From contig UQNZ01000006.1 in NCBI GenBank assembly GCA_900542525.1, positions 50,838 through 114,837 on the forward strand: DNA of 64,000 bases, read 5' to 3'. Under the pieces are notes generated by a model. The model saw only the letters and a program-made list of their open reading frames with translations, did no database searches and had not been told where the DNA came from. Both the position numbers and the translations under genes were made by a program. The first letter of the stretch is position 1. The number at the start of each line of letters is the position of its first letter. The DNA comes from an uncultured Eggerthella sp. Its GTDB lineage: Bacteria > Actinomycetota > Coriobacteriia > Coriobacteriales > Eggerthellaceae. This document shows positions 17,459 to 24,925 of the stretch, in pieces.

Positions 17459-17493
17459 GTTTGTCCAAACTTGAGAAAAAAAGTTTGCCAAAC
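17459..17493. promoter_or_regulatory. Two tandem palindromes, candidate operator of coat1
   Basis: GTTTG-TC-CAAAC and GTTTG-C-CAAAC, centres about 23-24 bp apart, roughly two helical turns, as expected for cooperative dimer binding. The regulator is unknown. Confidence 0.5.
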
Positions 17494-17671
17494 TGTTTAT
17501 TTTTGTTGCGCATTTTCCTGTATGTTATTTGATTTTGGTGGTGTTTCGAGAAAAATCGAGATTCATCATTTAGACAATTTTATTATTTTGTCCGAAATCT
17601 CCAGGACAATTGACTCTGTAAAGTAAAGTCCACCTTTCTTCATGACACGCGCAGAACACCACACTACCTCC

Positions 17672-17716
17672 AAAATAAAAGAAAAGGGTCTATTCCTCTC
17701 AGAAAGAATAGACCCT
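17672..17716 (-). terminator. Intrinsic terminator of coat2
   Basis: A perfect 11-bp stem (AGGGTCTATTC at 17685-17695, GAATAGACCCT at 17706-17716), 10-nt loop, followed on the minus strand by a T-rich stretch. Confidence 0.9.
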
Positions 17717-17799
17717 CACTAGGCTGGATGCGCCCACTCGAAAAGAAGAGGAGGCGAACACGCATCAACCTTTACCATGGGTGGATTAAAAGCAGAACA

Positions 17800-18969
17800 C
17801 TACCCTACAACGATGGCGCCTTTCTCTTTTAGCTCAGCGATCTTCTCATCACTCAAACCGAGTTCTCGAAGCACCTTGACGCTCGATTCTCCTAGGAGCT
17901 CAGGCTCGCGAGCTTCAGATAGATCCGCTCTCACTTCGCCGATCACATGCGGAGTATTAGTCTGGAGCACCGTGCCGATACGAGGATAATCAACGTATTC
18001 AAGCAATCCTGGGGAGTTTTCAAGCGCATATTCGACTGCGTCGGTCTTGCTGTAAATGGGTGTGATAGGATGCTTGCCTGCACTATTCCATTCTCCCCAT
18101 TCATCGTGCGTTTTACTCGCCGCAACCTCTTGAATCTTGGCATATCCTTCAGGGTTTTCCTCTTTGGTGTTCTTGAGCATGCCGCAAAGTTCTTCACAAC
18201 CTATTTCATGGCAAAAATCATCCCAGAAGTTCGTTTCATAAAAACCGAAAGCAACAAGCTGATCATCTTTTGTGCGATAAATGTTGTAGCCGATGGAAGG
18301 ATACTCGCGTTTTGAACTGGGGAAATCCTTACCAAAGAAAAACCAGCGCGAATCAAGCATAGCATTCCACCAAACGAGCGAATCATACATCGCGACATCA
18401 AGATGCGCTCCCCTGTTCGTCATCCCACGCTGGATGAGCGCCGTTAGGATGCTCTGGATCGCTACCATAGCAGCAGCAAAGTCGGCAGGAGAGAGCAAAG
18501 CGAGAGCTCCTTGAGTCAGGTCATAATAACCAGTCTGCGTAACGATGTTGACGTCATGCAAGGCACTTAAGCTGCGGGGATCGTTTTGGCCATAAGCAGA
18601 AAGAGAACAGTAGATGATCCGCGGATTGATCTTTGAAAGCGTTTCGTAGTCGATCCCCAAGCGTTTAGCAACGCCAGGACGATAGTTTTCGATGATTACA
18701 TCGGCAGAGATGACTAATTTATAGAAGGCATCCAGCACCTCGGGATCCTTAAAATTGAATGAAACGCTTTCTTTATTACGGTTGAGCGCATAGTGATAAT
18801 AGCTTTCGCCGTCGATCTGCGGCTCTTCCTGACGACAGTAATCGCCCACTTTAGTGTCTTCCACCTTGATGACTCGTGCGCCAAAATCGGCTAAATAGAG
18901 ACTCGGATAGGCACCGAGCAGATAACGCGATAAGTCGAGAACGGTAAGGTTTTCAAAAGGTTTGTTCAT
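17800..18969 (-). CDS. Family III CoA-transferase (CaiB/BaiF), coat2
   Basis: 389 residues of the CaiB/BaiF family but more distant from the other three: LTVLDLSRYLLGAYPSLYLADFG at the N-terminus in two blocks, IKVED, ENYRPGVAKRLG, and a probable catalytic Asp in ALHDVN (D139). CoA transfer to an unknown carboxylate is the expected reaction. GGGGGAGAAGC lies before the ATG. It is shorter than coat1 because it lacks some central loop. It sits downstream, on the same strand, of the tandem small membrane protein gene and carrier 3, with a 429-bp gap and a hairpin in between, so it is probably separately transcribed. Confidence 0.9.
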   Translation of the reverse strand: MNKPFENLTVLDLSRYLLGAYPSLYLADFGARVIKVEDTKVGDYCRQEEPQIDGESYYHYALNRNKESVSFNFKDPEVLDAFYKLVISADVIIENYRPGVAKRLGIDYETLSKINPRIIYCSLSAYGQNDPRSLSALHDVNIVTQTGYYDLTQGALALLSPADFAAAMVAIQSILTALIQRGMTNRGAHLDVAMYDSLVWWNAMLDSRWFFFGKDFPSSKREYPSIGYNIYRTKDDQLVAFGFYETNFWDDFCHEIGCEELCGMLKNTKEENPEGYAKIQEVAASKTHDEWGEWNSAGKHPITPIYSKTDAVEYALENSPGLLEYVDYPRIGTVLQTNTPHVIGEVRADLSEAREPELLGESSVKVLRELGLSDEKIAELKEKGAIVVG

Positions 18970-19398
18970 AGCTTCTCCCCCAGCACTGAGCGCATACCAA
19001 GGTTGAAGTTCTCACGCTTGTTCTCCCTGCACCATATGCCCTCATACAAGCTGCTCGACAACCCTGTTTCACGCGTTTCCAATAACTGAAAATAATTCTA
19101 GAACTCCCAGGTAAACAGCTATTTTTAGGGTGAGCAAATAAGGCATATCAATCAAAATGTCCACCTCAGTCCAAAGCGTTTTAGACAGCTCGTACGCTCT
19201 GTCACTAGCGCCTTTTCGCATCATTTAAACATGCCAAAATCTACTTTTACCATTGGACGAAGACGACCCAGGATTCAGCTCTGAACGAGCAAGGCTAAAG
19301 TGCGAGATAAAGCTACAAAGCGCAGTCGGATACAACAACGCCGCGATATCGCTCGGATCTCGCGGCGTTGTTGAGCTCGGAACTGAATAGGAACAGTT
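18970..19398. promoter_or_regulatory. Control region of coat2
   Basis: 429 bp without a gene. It carries AAAATGTCCACC (19155), an AT-rich stretch around 19080-19140 and a large hairpin at 19333-19373. No clear promoter was recognised. Confidence 0.45.
19333..19373 (-). terminator. Long perfect hairpin after the tandem membrane protein gene
   Basis: A 14-bp perfect stem (CAACAACGCCGCGA at 19333-19346, TCGCGGCGTTGTTG at 19360-19373) with a 13-nt loop, 26 bp after the stop codon. There is no T-run, so termination is likely but may need a factor. Confidence 0.7.
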
Positions 19399-19842
19399 TT
19401 ATTTAATTTGTATAGGATGCTTGCGATCAAGATAGGTGCAAATACCCCATCCTCCATAGCCGATAACGCCGATCGTAACCAAAAGCCAGATAGGCCAGGC
19501 TTGGAAAATGCCGGCGAAAAGAATGATCAGCGTGATGGGATTGAGCAACGAAGCCACCAGACCATAATCGAAGCCCAACTGCACCTCAGAAACATTCTTC
19601 TTCTTTTTCTTCTTTGCCATGAGTACGATCGCATCTTTGCGTTTAGCCCTCCGTAAGTAGAAATTCAAGATACCCCAGATGGCATATCCAACCACACCAA
19701 CGACCACTAACGCATAGGGGTCGAAATGAAGAAGAATGCCGCCAAGCAGCATCACGAACAGAGCAGGGTTAAGTACGCGAACAAGGAATTCGAGCTGCGC
19801 CCTTCCATTAAGCAGCAGTCCGGGTTTATTTGTCTTAGCCAT
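19399..19842 (-). CDS. Tandem-repeat small membrane protein with internal lysine tract
   Basis: 147 residues made of two similar halves. Each half has two hydrophobic segments with LNP in the first and G-V/I-V/I-GY in the second (VLNPALFVMLLGG then VVGVVGYAIWG; LLNPITLIILFAG then TIGVIGYGGWG). The first half ends in a basic tract MAKKKKKKN. This is the same pattern as the 78-residue protein at 10154-10390, so this looks like an in-frame duplication of it. The start at 19842 (MAKTNKPG) is preferred because GAGGAG lies upstream; the frame is open to 19908. It follows carrier 3 by 99 bp on the same strand. Function unknown. Confidence 0.82.
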   Translation of the reverse strand: MAKTNKPGLLLNGRAQLEFLVRVLNPALFVMLLGGILLHFDPYALVVVGVVGYAIWGILNFYLRRAKRKDAIVLMAKKKKKKNVSEVQLGFDYGLVASLLNPITLIILFAGIFQAWPIWLLVTIGVIGYGGWGICTYLDRKHPIQIK

Positions 19843-19868
19843 AAAGCGCTCCTCTATCGAGACGAAGG

Positions 19869-19894
19869 GGGGAGGAGCAAATATGCCCCTCCCC
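19869..19894 (-). other. Intercistronic hairpin between carrier 3 and the membrane protein
   Basis: A 10-bp stem with one G-U pair in the minus-strand RNA (19869-19878 against 19885-19894) and a 6-nt loop. It is G/C-rich and lacks a T-run. It may stabilise the carrier mRNA or lower read-through. Confidence 0.5.
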
Positions 19895-19941
19895 TCTCTA
19901 TTTAACATCGCTAAATGAATGATGTGTATAAGGCGGACCGA

Positions 19942-21339
19942 TTAAGCGCCTTCCACGGCTTTATGAGCCTCAGCAGCAAGCTCAGCATCGGACTTGAACC
20001 AAGTCTTGCGACGTGCTTTGTCGCCAGCGTGCCAAGTATAGCCCAACAAACCAAAGGTGATCGTAAGGACGATAATGCCACCAATGAAGAAGCCGTGCCA
20101 ACCGAAGCCCTCGGCAACAAGTGCCCAGCCGGTCGCGCCCAACGCTCCAATACCATTGAATACCGAAATCATCCACGAATAAATCTTGTCAAAATCGCGC
20201 CCGCCAAATACCTGCCTAACAAGGAACGGTAGCATCGCTGTCGAGCACGCATAAGCAAGGCCATAGAACAGACCTCCGAAGAACATCGGCCAAATGCCGC
20301 CTTCGCCCAAGATCTGCGGGAACCACCACATCATCAAAAGGCCGATCACACCACCGCAATAACCGATGATCTGCGCAGCATAGAGCGAATGCGATTCGAT
20401 AAAGCCGATCAAGACCTTACCGCCACCCTGGCCTGCTGAAGCAAACGCCTCCAGCGTACCTGACAGGAGCAATAACGCAACGAGCGGCTCAGCGCCATAC
20501 CAGCCTTCATGACCGAGGAACTGGACATATGTCGCGAACAGCTGAGACATGGTAGTGATGGTGTTCAATAAGCCCGCGCCCAACAGCAGGGTCCAGAAGA
20601 AGGGGAACTTGAGAACTTCTTTTGCCTTGAAGCCCTGTTCAGCCTCTCCTTTGGCAACCGCTTCTTCAGCAGCAAGCTCGTTTTCCATGGCCTCTTTGTC
20701 AATCGGCATGCCGAACGGGAGCGTGCCGCACTCTTCGGGCGTACGCTTAACGAATATTGCGATGAACGGAAGAGTGCCAACGAGCATACAGATCGAGAAG
20801 ATGATGTAAAGCTCATGCCAGCCAGCCAGCTGAGGACCGAGAACGATCTGGCCGATCAGGTTCCAGACAACGCCACCAACACCAGTGAATGCGAAAACGA
20901 TACCAGTCACAGTACCGTAGTTAGTGTGGAACCAGCGACTCAAAATACCTGCGGTCATCGTAAATTCAACAACTGCAAGACCGAGGCCAATAATGAAGCC
21001 AGCTACCCAATAGCACCAGATTGCTGGATAGAAAGCAAACCCGATGTAAGGCACGACAACCAAGATAGCTGCGACACAACAGACGGTCTTCGCATTGAAC
21101 TTATCAAATAGAAGACCTCCTGGAACACCACCAGCCATCTGACCTAAGTAAACAAAGGTGATGTACAGAGAGACTTGCGAAACCGGAACACCGAAATGCT
21201 GTGCAACGGGGCGATAACACAAGCCTGCAGCAGTAAAGATAATGCCTACTGCAGTAAAGATCGACAAGCACATGGTGACAACAATAGCGATATGTCGCCA
21301 TGTCATGCCTTGACGAGCAATTTTAACTTTTTCTGCCAT
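19942..21339 (-). CDS. MFS transporter, OFA family, carrier 3
   Basis: 465 residues with 12 predicted TM segments. It shares the OFA-like start (AAGLCYRPVAQHFGVPVSQVSLY) and the late RQVFGGRDFDKIYS motif with carriers 1 and 2, but is clearly more distant and has a longer, charged central loop (about 215-245) and C-terminal tail. AAAGGAGAGG precedes the ATG at 21339. It lies downstream of a TetR gene and a CoA-transferase on the same strand and upstream of the tandem small membrane protein, so the four may form one unit for importing and activating a carboxylate (inference). Confidence 0.9.
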   Translation of the reverse strand: MAEKVKIARQGMTWRHIAIVVTMCLSIFTAVGIIFTAAGLCYRPVAQHFGVPVSQVSLYITFVYLGQMAGGVPGGLLFDKFNAKTVCCVAAILVVVPYIGFAFYPAIWCYWVAGFIIGLGLAVVEFTMTAGILSRWFHTNYGTVTGIVFAFTGVGGVVWNLIGQIVLGPQLAGWHELYIIFSICMLVGTLPFIAIFVKRTPEECGTLPFGMPIDKEAMENELAAEEAVAKGEAEQGFKAKEVLKFPFFWTLLLGAGLLNTITTMSQLFATYVQFLGHEGWYGAEPLVALLLLSGTLEAFASAGQGGGKVLIGFIESHSLYAAQIIGYCGGVIGLLMMWWFPQILGEGGIWPMFFGGLFYGLAYACSTAMLPFLVRQVFGGRDFDKIYSWMISVFNGIGALGATGWALVAEGFGWHGFFIGGIIVLTITFGLLGYTWHAGDKARRKTWFKSDAELAAEAHKAVEGA

Positions 21340-21429
21340 AACCTCTCCTTTCCATAAATAGTTGTTTCCAAACCTTTAGCGATGTATGGAAAAGACCCGA
21401 TATTAAGCTCCGTTAATCCCGGGTCAATC

Positions 21430-21442
21430 CACCAATTTGGTG
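21430..21442. promoter_or_regulatory. Palindrome upstream of carrier 3, candidate TetR operator
   Basis: CACCAA-T-TTGGTG, a perfect 6-bp dyad 91 bp before the carrier 3 start and just after the tetR stop. Assignment to the neighbouring TetR protein is inference from position. Confidence 0.45.
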
Positions 21443-21466
21443 TTTGCATCTTGCTCGCCATGTGAA

Positions 21467-22123
21467 CTAACGAGATGCAAGGAAGATGCGCTGCACGAAG
21501 AGCGGAAGAGCATGCTCGCTTGCCTGCATAAGCTCTGCTACCGGCTCCTTCGCGCCGCCCATAATCCATTCGGCTATCAGTCGTGATGTGCCGTAGCAAT
21601 ATATCTTCAAGAGAGCGGATTCATGAGCATTGAGCGTCTTGCCCGTAATCCGGGTAATATTGGCAACATAGTTCTCGAGTGTGATGTTCGCTGCATTGCC
21701 GAAAAGCCCCATCGTGCTCTCATCCTCATAAAGGCTCGCGAACAGACATTGCTTTGCCTTCATGATCTCAAGCTTCATACGTACTGCTTCCCGCCACGTA
21801 AGATCGATGCCGATACGTCCGAGTGTTTTCATATCGAGTTGCATATTCAGCCAATTCACAACATCTTGTTTGTCAAGAAAATGGTTGTAGAAAGTTTGAC
21901 GGGCAATGTGACATTCGTCAGTCATATCGACGACGTTCACCTTATTGAAAGGCTTTTTCTTAAGAGCTTTTTCAAGAGCGCCCACGATCCTCCATTTCGT
22001 CTTATCCGAGTTACTGATCGAACGACTGACGATGAAACGCGGCAGAGAACGTCCTGCTCTTTTTTGCATCGTTGACCTCGCTTTACTCTCGAGCATGGTC
22101 ACATTCGCAACGGCCGTTACCAT
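21467..22123 (-). CDS. TetR/AcrR family transcriptional regulator 2
   Basis: 218 residues. A basic N-terminal extension (about 40 residues) precedes the TetR helix-turn-helix (VVDMTDECHIARQTFYNHF, then DKQDVV), and the remainder is a helical ligand domain. The ATG at 22123 is chosen over 22147 because GGAGGGAGG lies directly upstream. It begins 48 bp after CoA-transferase copy A and precedes carrier 3, so it may be co-transcribed with the gene it follows and control the carrier. The inducer is unknown. Confidence 0.87.
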   Translation of the reverse strand: MVTAVANVTMLESKARSTMQKRAGRSLPRFIVSRSISNSDKTKWRIVGALEKALKKKPFNKVNVVDMTDECHIARQTFYNHFLDKQDVVNWLNMQLDMKTLGRIGIDLTWREAVRMKLEIMKAKQCLFASLYEDESTMGLFGNAANITLENYVANITRITGKTLNAHESALLKIYCYGTSRLIAEWIMGGAKEPVAELMQASEHALPLFVQRIFLASR

Positions 22124-22171
22124 GAATCCTCCCTCCTGTGTTTTCACCGTGATTTAGTGCGCTGTGCTTTC

Positions 22172-23449
22172 TTAATCCCTCTTCGAACGCGGTCCGTAGC
22201 TGGGGATGAACACCGATTCGGGCATCTCTTCGCCGCTGTAGCAGAGCACCGAGGTGCCATCCATCTTCTCGATCTCGTCAGGCGTATAGCCATAGGCCTC
22301 CATGATGCGCGCGGTGTCGTAGCCGATAGGACGGCTCTTCCTGAGCACTGGGTCTCCCATCGATTCGAAGCGGATGGGAGAGGTAGGCAAGACCTTCTCG
22401 CCGAAGGCGTCGTAGTGGACGGACCTCAAGATGTCGTTGGCGTAGGCCTCTTCATCGTTCAAGATATCCTCTGCCTGATAGAGACGCTGGTAGGGGAAGT
22501 CGTTCTCCTTGAAGATGCGCTCCCAATAGTCCCAATCCTGGGTGGCGAACTGGTTCTCCAAGATCTTCACGACCTCGGTGTTGATGCCCCTGCCATCGTT
22601 GATGATGGCAGAGCGGTTGTAGCGCTCATCCCCGATGAGATCATTAAGCCCGATCGAGCGCATGACGTGGTCGTAGAAGATGTCGTAGCTGCCGTAGCAG
22701 ATCATGAACCACACGTCGTCCTTGGTGCGGTAGGAGTTATTCGTCGGACAGGTGACGTTGTAGCGAGACTTGGGCCACTTATCGCCGAACTGGGTGGAGG
22801 CGAGCATGATCTGCATCGCCCAGAGCGCGCAGTGGTACAGGTTCACCGTCACCTTGTCGCCCTCCCCAGTGCGATCCTTGCGCACGAGAGCGCCGAGCAC
22901 GCCTGCAGTAAGAGCCATCGAGGCGTTCCAATCCCCGATCGCTGCCGGCCAGTTGATGGGCTGGAAGTTATCGGCTTGCGGCAACGAGGCGAAGAAGCCG
23001 CCACGGGCACCATAGGCGGTGGTATCGAATCCCTTGCTATCGCGCTCAGGACCGTATTCTCCATAGCCGCGCATCTGCGCCCAGACGAGATGGGGATGGC
23101 GCGCATGCACCGCTTCGTAGTCGAGCCCGAGCTTCTTTAGGGCGTTATCACGAAAGCTCGTGATCATGACATCGGCATCCGCTAGGAGCTTCTCGAGGAA
23201 AGCCGCACCCTCTGGGTCCTTCAAGTTCACGCTCAAGAAATTCTTGTTCATGGATGCGAGATCGAACGCAGGATCGTCGATATCGGTCTTCTGCATGCCG
23301 AACCCAGGACCATTGGTGCGATACTCATCCCCTGAGAACGGTTCGATCTTGTAGATGGTCGCTCCCATCTCGCCTAAGATGCGCGGACATGCCGGAGCTG
23401 CCACATAACCGGTGAGCTCGACGACCTTGATGCCTTCCAAACCTTTCAT
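22172..23449 (-). CDS. Family III CoA-transferase (CaiB/BaiF), copy A of an identical pair
   Basis: 425 residues with the CaiB/BaiF pattern: GIKVVELTGYVAAPACPRIL, MGATIYKIEPF, and catalytic Asp in DSKGFDTT (D142). The coding sequence is identical, base for base as far as compared, to 24926-26203. Identity starts at the stop codon and ends at the start codon with nothing shared on either side. RBS GAGGAGG is specific to this copy. It diverges from a lysR gene across 138 bp containing a perfect dyad, so LysR control is likely. By eye the ORF is richer in G+C than its flanks, which may point to transfer. Confidence 0.94.
   Translation of the reverse strand: MKGLEGIKVVELTGYVAAPACPRILGEMGATIYKIEPFSGDEYRTNGPGFGMQKTDIDDPAFDLASMNKNFLSVNLKDPEGAAFLEKLLADADVMITSFRDNALKKLGLDYEAVHARHPHLVWAQMRGYGEYGPERDSKGFDTTAYGARGGFFASLPQADNFQPINWPAAIGDWNASMALTAGVLGALVRKDRTGEGDKVTVNLYHCALWAMQIMLASTQFGDKWPKSRYNVTCPTNNSYRTKDDVWFMICYGSYDIFYDHVMRSIGLNDLIGDERYNRSAIINDGRGINTEVVKILENQFATQDWDYWERIFKENDFPYQRLYQAEDILNDEEAYANDILRSVHYDAFGEKVLPTSPIRFESMGDPVLRKSRPIGYDTARIMEAYGYTPDEIEKMDGTSVLCYSGEEMPESVFIPSYGPRSKRD
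22172..23449. repeat. 1278-bp exact repeat, copy A
   Basis: Identical to 24926-26203 at a constant offset of 2754 bp. The boundaries coincide with the ATG and the stop codon of the CoA-transferase. The adjoining bases differ from the first position outside (A versus G before the ATG; C versus G after the stop, plus-strand view). Confidence 0.95.
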
Positions 23450-23525
23450 AGAACCTCCTCGTTCAACGCCCCTCGGGTACCCATTTGAGGTACTCGATTT
23501 CAAAACACGTTCGGTTTATCATTCA

Positions 23526-23546
23526 GGCAAGTGATATATACTTGCC
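23526..23546. promoter_or_regulatory. LysR-type operator candidate
   Basis: A perfect dyad GGCAAGT (23526-23532) / ACTTGCC (23540-23546) around a 7-bp AT-rich centre, located between the divergent lysR and CoA-transferase copy A. This is the position and shape expected of a LysR-family activation or autoregulation site. Copy B has no such site. Confidence 0.7.
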
Positions 23547-23587
23547 CTTTCTGTAATTTGTTGATTGGATACGTGAGGTTCGGCGCC

Positions 23588-24469
23588 ATGAATTTAGCCC
23601 ATCTGTACTATTTCAAAGCACTCGCAGAAACTAAGAACCGCCGTCAGACTGCGCAATCTCTTTCCATCACTCAGCCAACGCTTTCTCAAGCGATCAGTAA
23701 GCTTGAAGCTGAGCTAGGTATTGCGCTCTTTAAGAAAAGTCGATCTGGTGTTTACCTCACGGAAGAAGGGGCCGCTTTTTATCAGTACGTCGCAACCTCA
23801 TTGAAGTTCCTCGATAATGGCGTGAGCTTCATTCAGAAAAAGAAATCCGATCAGGCGCGCTCGATAAATATCGGTGCCATCTTTTCGGCTCAAAACCAGG
23901 ATTGGTCGAAGATCCTCTATGCGTTCAGACGCTCAACCCAGGGAAACACCCAGGTGAATATCATTCAGTCAACAACCCCTGATTTGCTCAATAAGCTCAA
24001 GAACGGTACGGTCGATGTTGCTTTCGCAGGACCTATTGGTGAAGACCCCGAGCTGGTCTTCCATCCTGTTTGGACGCAATCGGTTGCACTTCTTGTAAAT
24101 CGTCATCATCCTTTGAGTACGCGCCATTCGATCTCTTTGACCGAACTGAAGAACCAGCACATCGTTTCCTATAGCCTTCAAGGCCCACTTGGTCCTAATG
24201 TGACTTCGCTGATCGAAGGTTACGATCTCCCTGTCGAATGTCTATATTCGGACGAGATCACCCTGGCTTCTATCGTTTCAGCAAATCCCGATATCCTTGC
24301 AATAGCCTGCCACTTATGGCTTCTTGACGCATACCAACATGAGCTGGTTTGCCTGCCGATTGACGAAGCCCCTAACGAGTTTCGCCAACTGTATCTCTGC
24401 TACTGCTCGAATATCGAACGCTCAGAAACCGTCAACGCGTTCATTGAGATAACAAAGTCGCTCTGGTAG
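23588..24469 (+). CDS. LysR family transcriptional regulator
   Basis: 293 residues. The N-terminal winged helix-turn-helix (LYYFKALAETKNRRQTAQSL, then SITQPTLSQAISKLE) is classic LysR, followed by a periplasmic-binding-like effector domain (about 90-290). The ATG at 23588 fits the family start (MNLAHLYYF) and has GAGG upstream; the frame is open to 23531. It is divergent from CoA-transferase copy A with a perfect operator-like dyad between, and copy B lies beyond its 3' end. The effector is probably the carboxylate or its CoA ester (inference). Confidence 0.92.
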   Translation: MNLAHLYYFKALAETKNRRQTAQSLSITQPTLSQAISKLEAELGIALFKKSRSGVYLTEEGAAFYQYVATSLKFLDNGVSFIQKKKSDQARSINIGAIFSAQNQDWSKILYAFRRSTQGNTQVNIIQSTTPDLLNKLKNGTVDVAFAGPIGEDPELVFHPVWTQSVALLVNRHHPLSTRHSISLTELKNQHIVSYSLQGPLGPNVTSLIEGYDLPVECLYSDEITLASIVSANPDILAIACHLWLLDAYQHELVCLPIDEAPNEFRQLYLCYCSNIERSETVNAFIEITKSLW

Positions 24470-24925
24470 CGCCTTAAGATGTCCCCTCCTTTGCGCTATC
24501 AAAGCAAACAGCCCCTTCTTGTTCCCCCTCCTTTTCCTTATCCAATCCAAATAGTTGTGTGGAAGCTGTGAATAGCCTCGACACATTTGAGCTTAGAAAA
24601 AAAAAAAATCAAGTCTATGAGGTTTTCCTAAATTTGAAAGGTCTATTCAATTCCCGTGAATTTGTGACACATTTTTGGATATTTTCTCCACAGATTCTTT
24701 TATTTGTGTAATAACACCGTGATTTTGTAAAGTAAATTTGCGTTCTTCAAACGATTTGTTTCATACTTATATGTGACATTTCTCTCTATATGTCATATCT
24801 GCATGATGGAGAATTTATGGGAACAAAAATAAAACGGCTCCGACACACCTGTCAGGGCCGTTTGCTAGCCTGTAGCCTTTATCTTGTAAGCCTAAGCTTG
24901 AGCATTTTGCTTTTGCAGCAAGACG
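24470..24925. other. AT-rich intergenic stretch with two palindromes and a terminator
   Basis: 456 bp with no convincing protein gene. It holds a 13-base A run (24597-24609), two neighbouring palindromes ATGTGACAT (24771-24779) and ATATGTCATAT (24788-24798), and the copy B terminator (24822-24863). Both flanking genes point toward this gap, so operators here are unexpected; an unannotated small RNA is possible. Confidence 0.5.
24822..24863 (-). terminator. Intrinsic terminator of CoA-transferase copy B
   Basis: AAACGGC (24832-24838) against GCCGTTT (24857-24863), extended inside by GACA/TGTC pairing. The minus strand continues into TTTTATTTTTG. Copy A has no equivalent. Confidence 0.9.

Larger units (their letters stand above)
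17367..17799. promoter_or_regulatory. Control region of coat1
   Basis: 433 bp without a gene. Two tandem palindromes, GTTTGTCCAAAC (17459-17470) and GTTTGCCAAAC (17483-17493), lie about 100 bp before the coat1 start. Another TTTTGTCCGAAAT element is at 17587. An AT-rich tract and the coat2 terminator (17672-17716) fill the rest. A confident -35/-10 pair was not identified. Confidence 0.55.

Noticed and set aside
22157..23140. Long plus-strand open frames opposite the CoA-transferases (also 25169-25894)
   Set aside because: They are antisense shadows of the real genes, caused by codon composition, and both repeat copies show the same ones.
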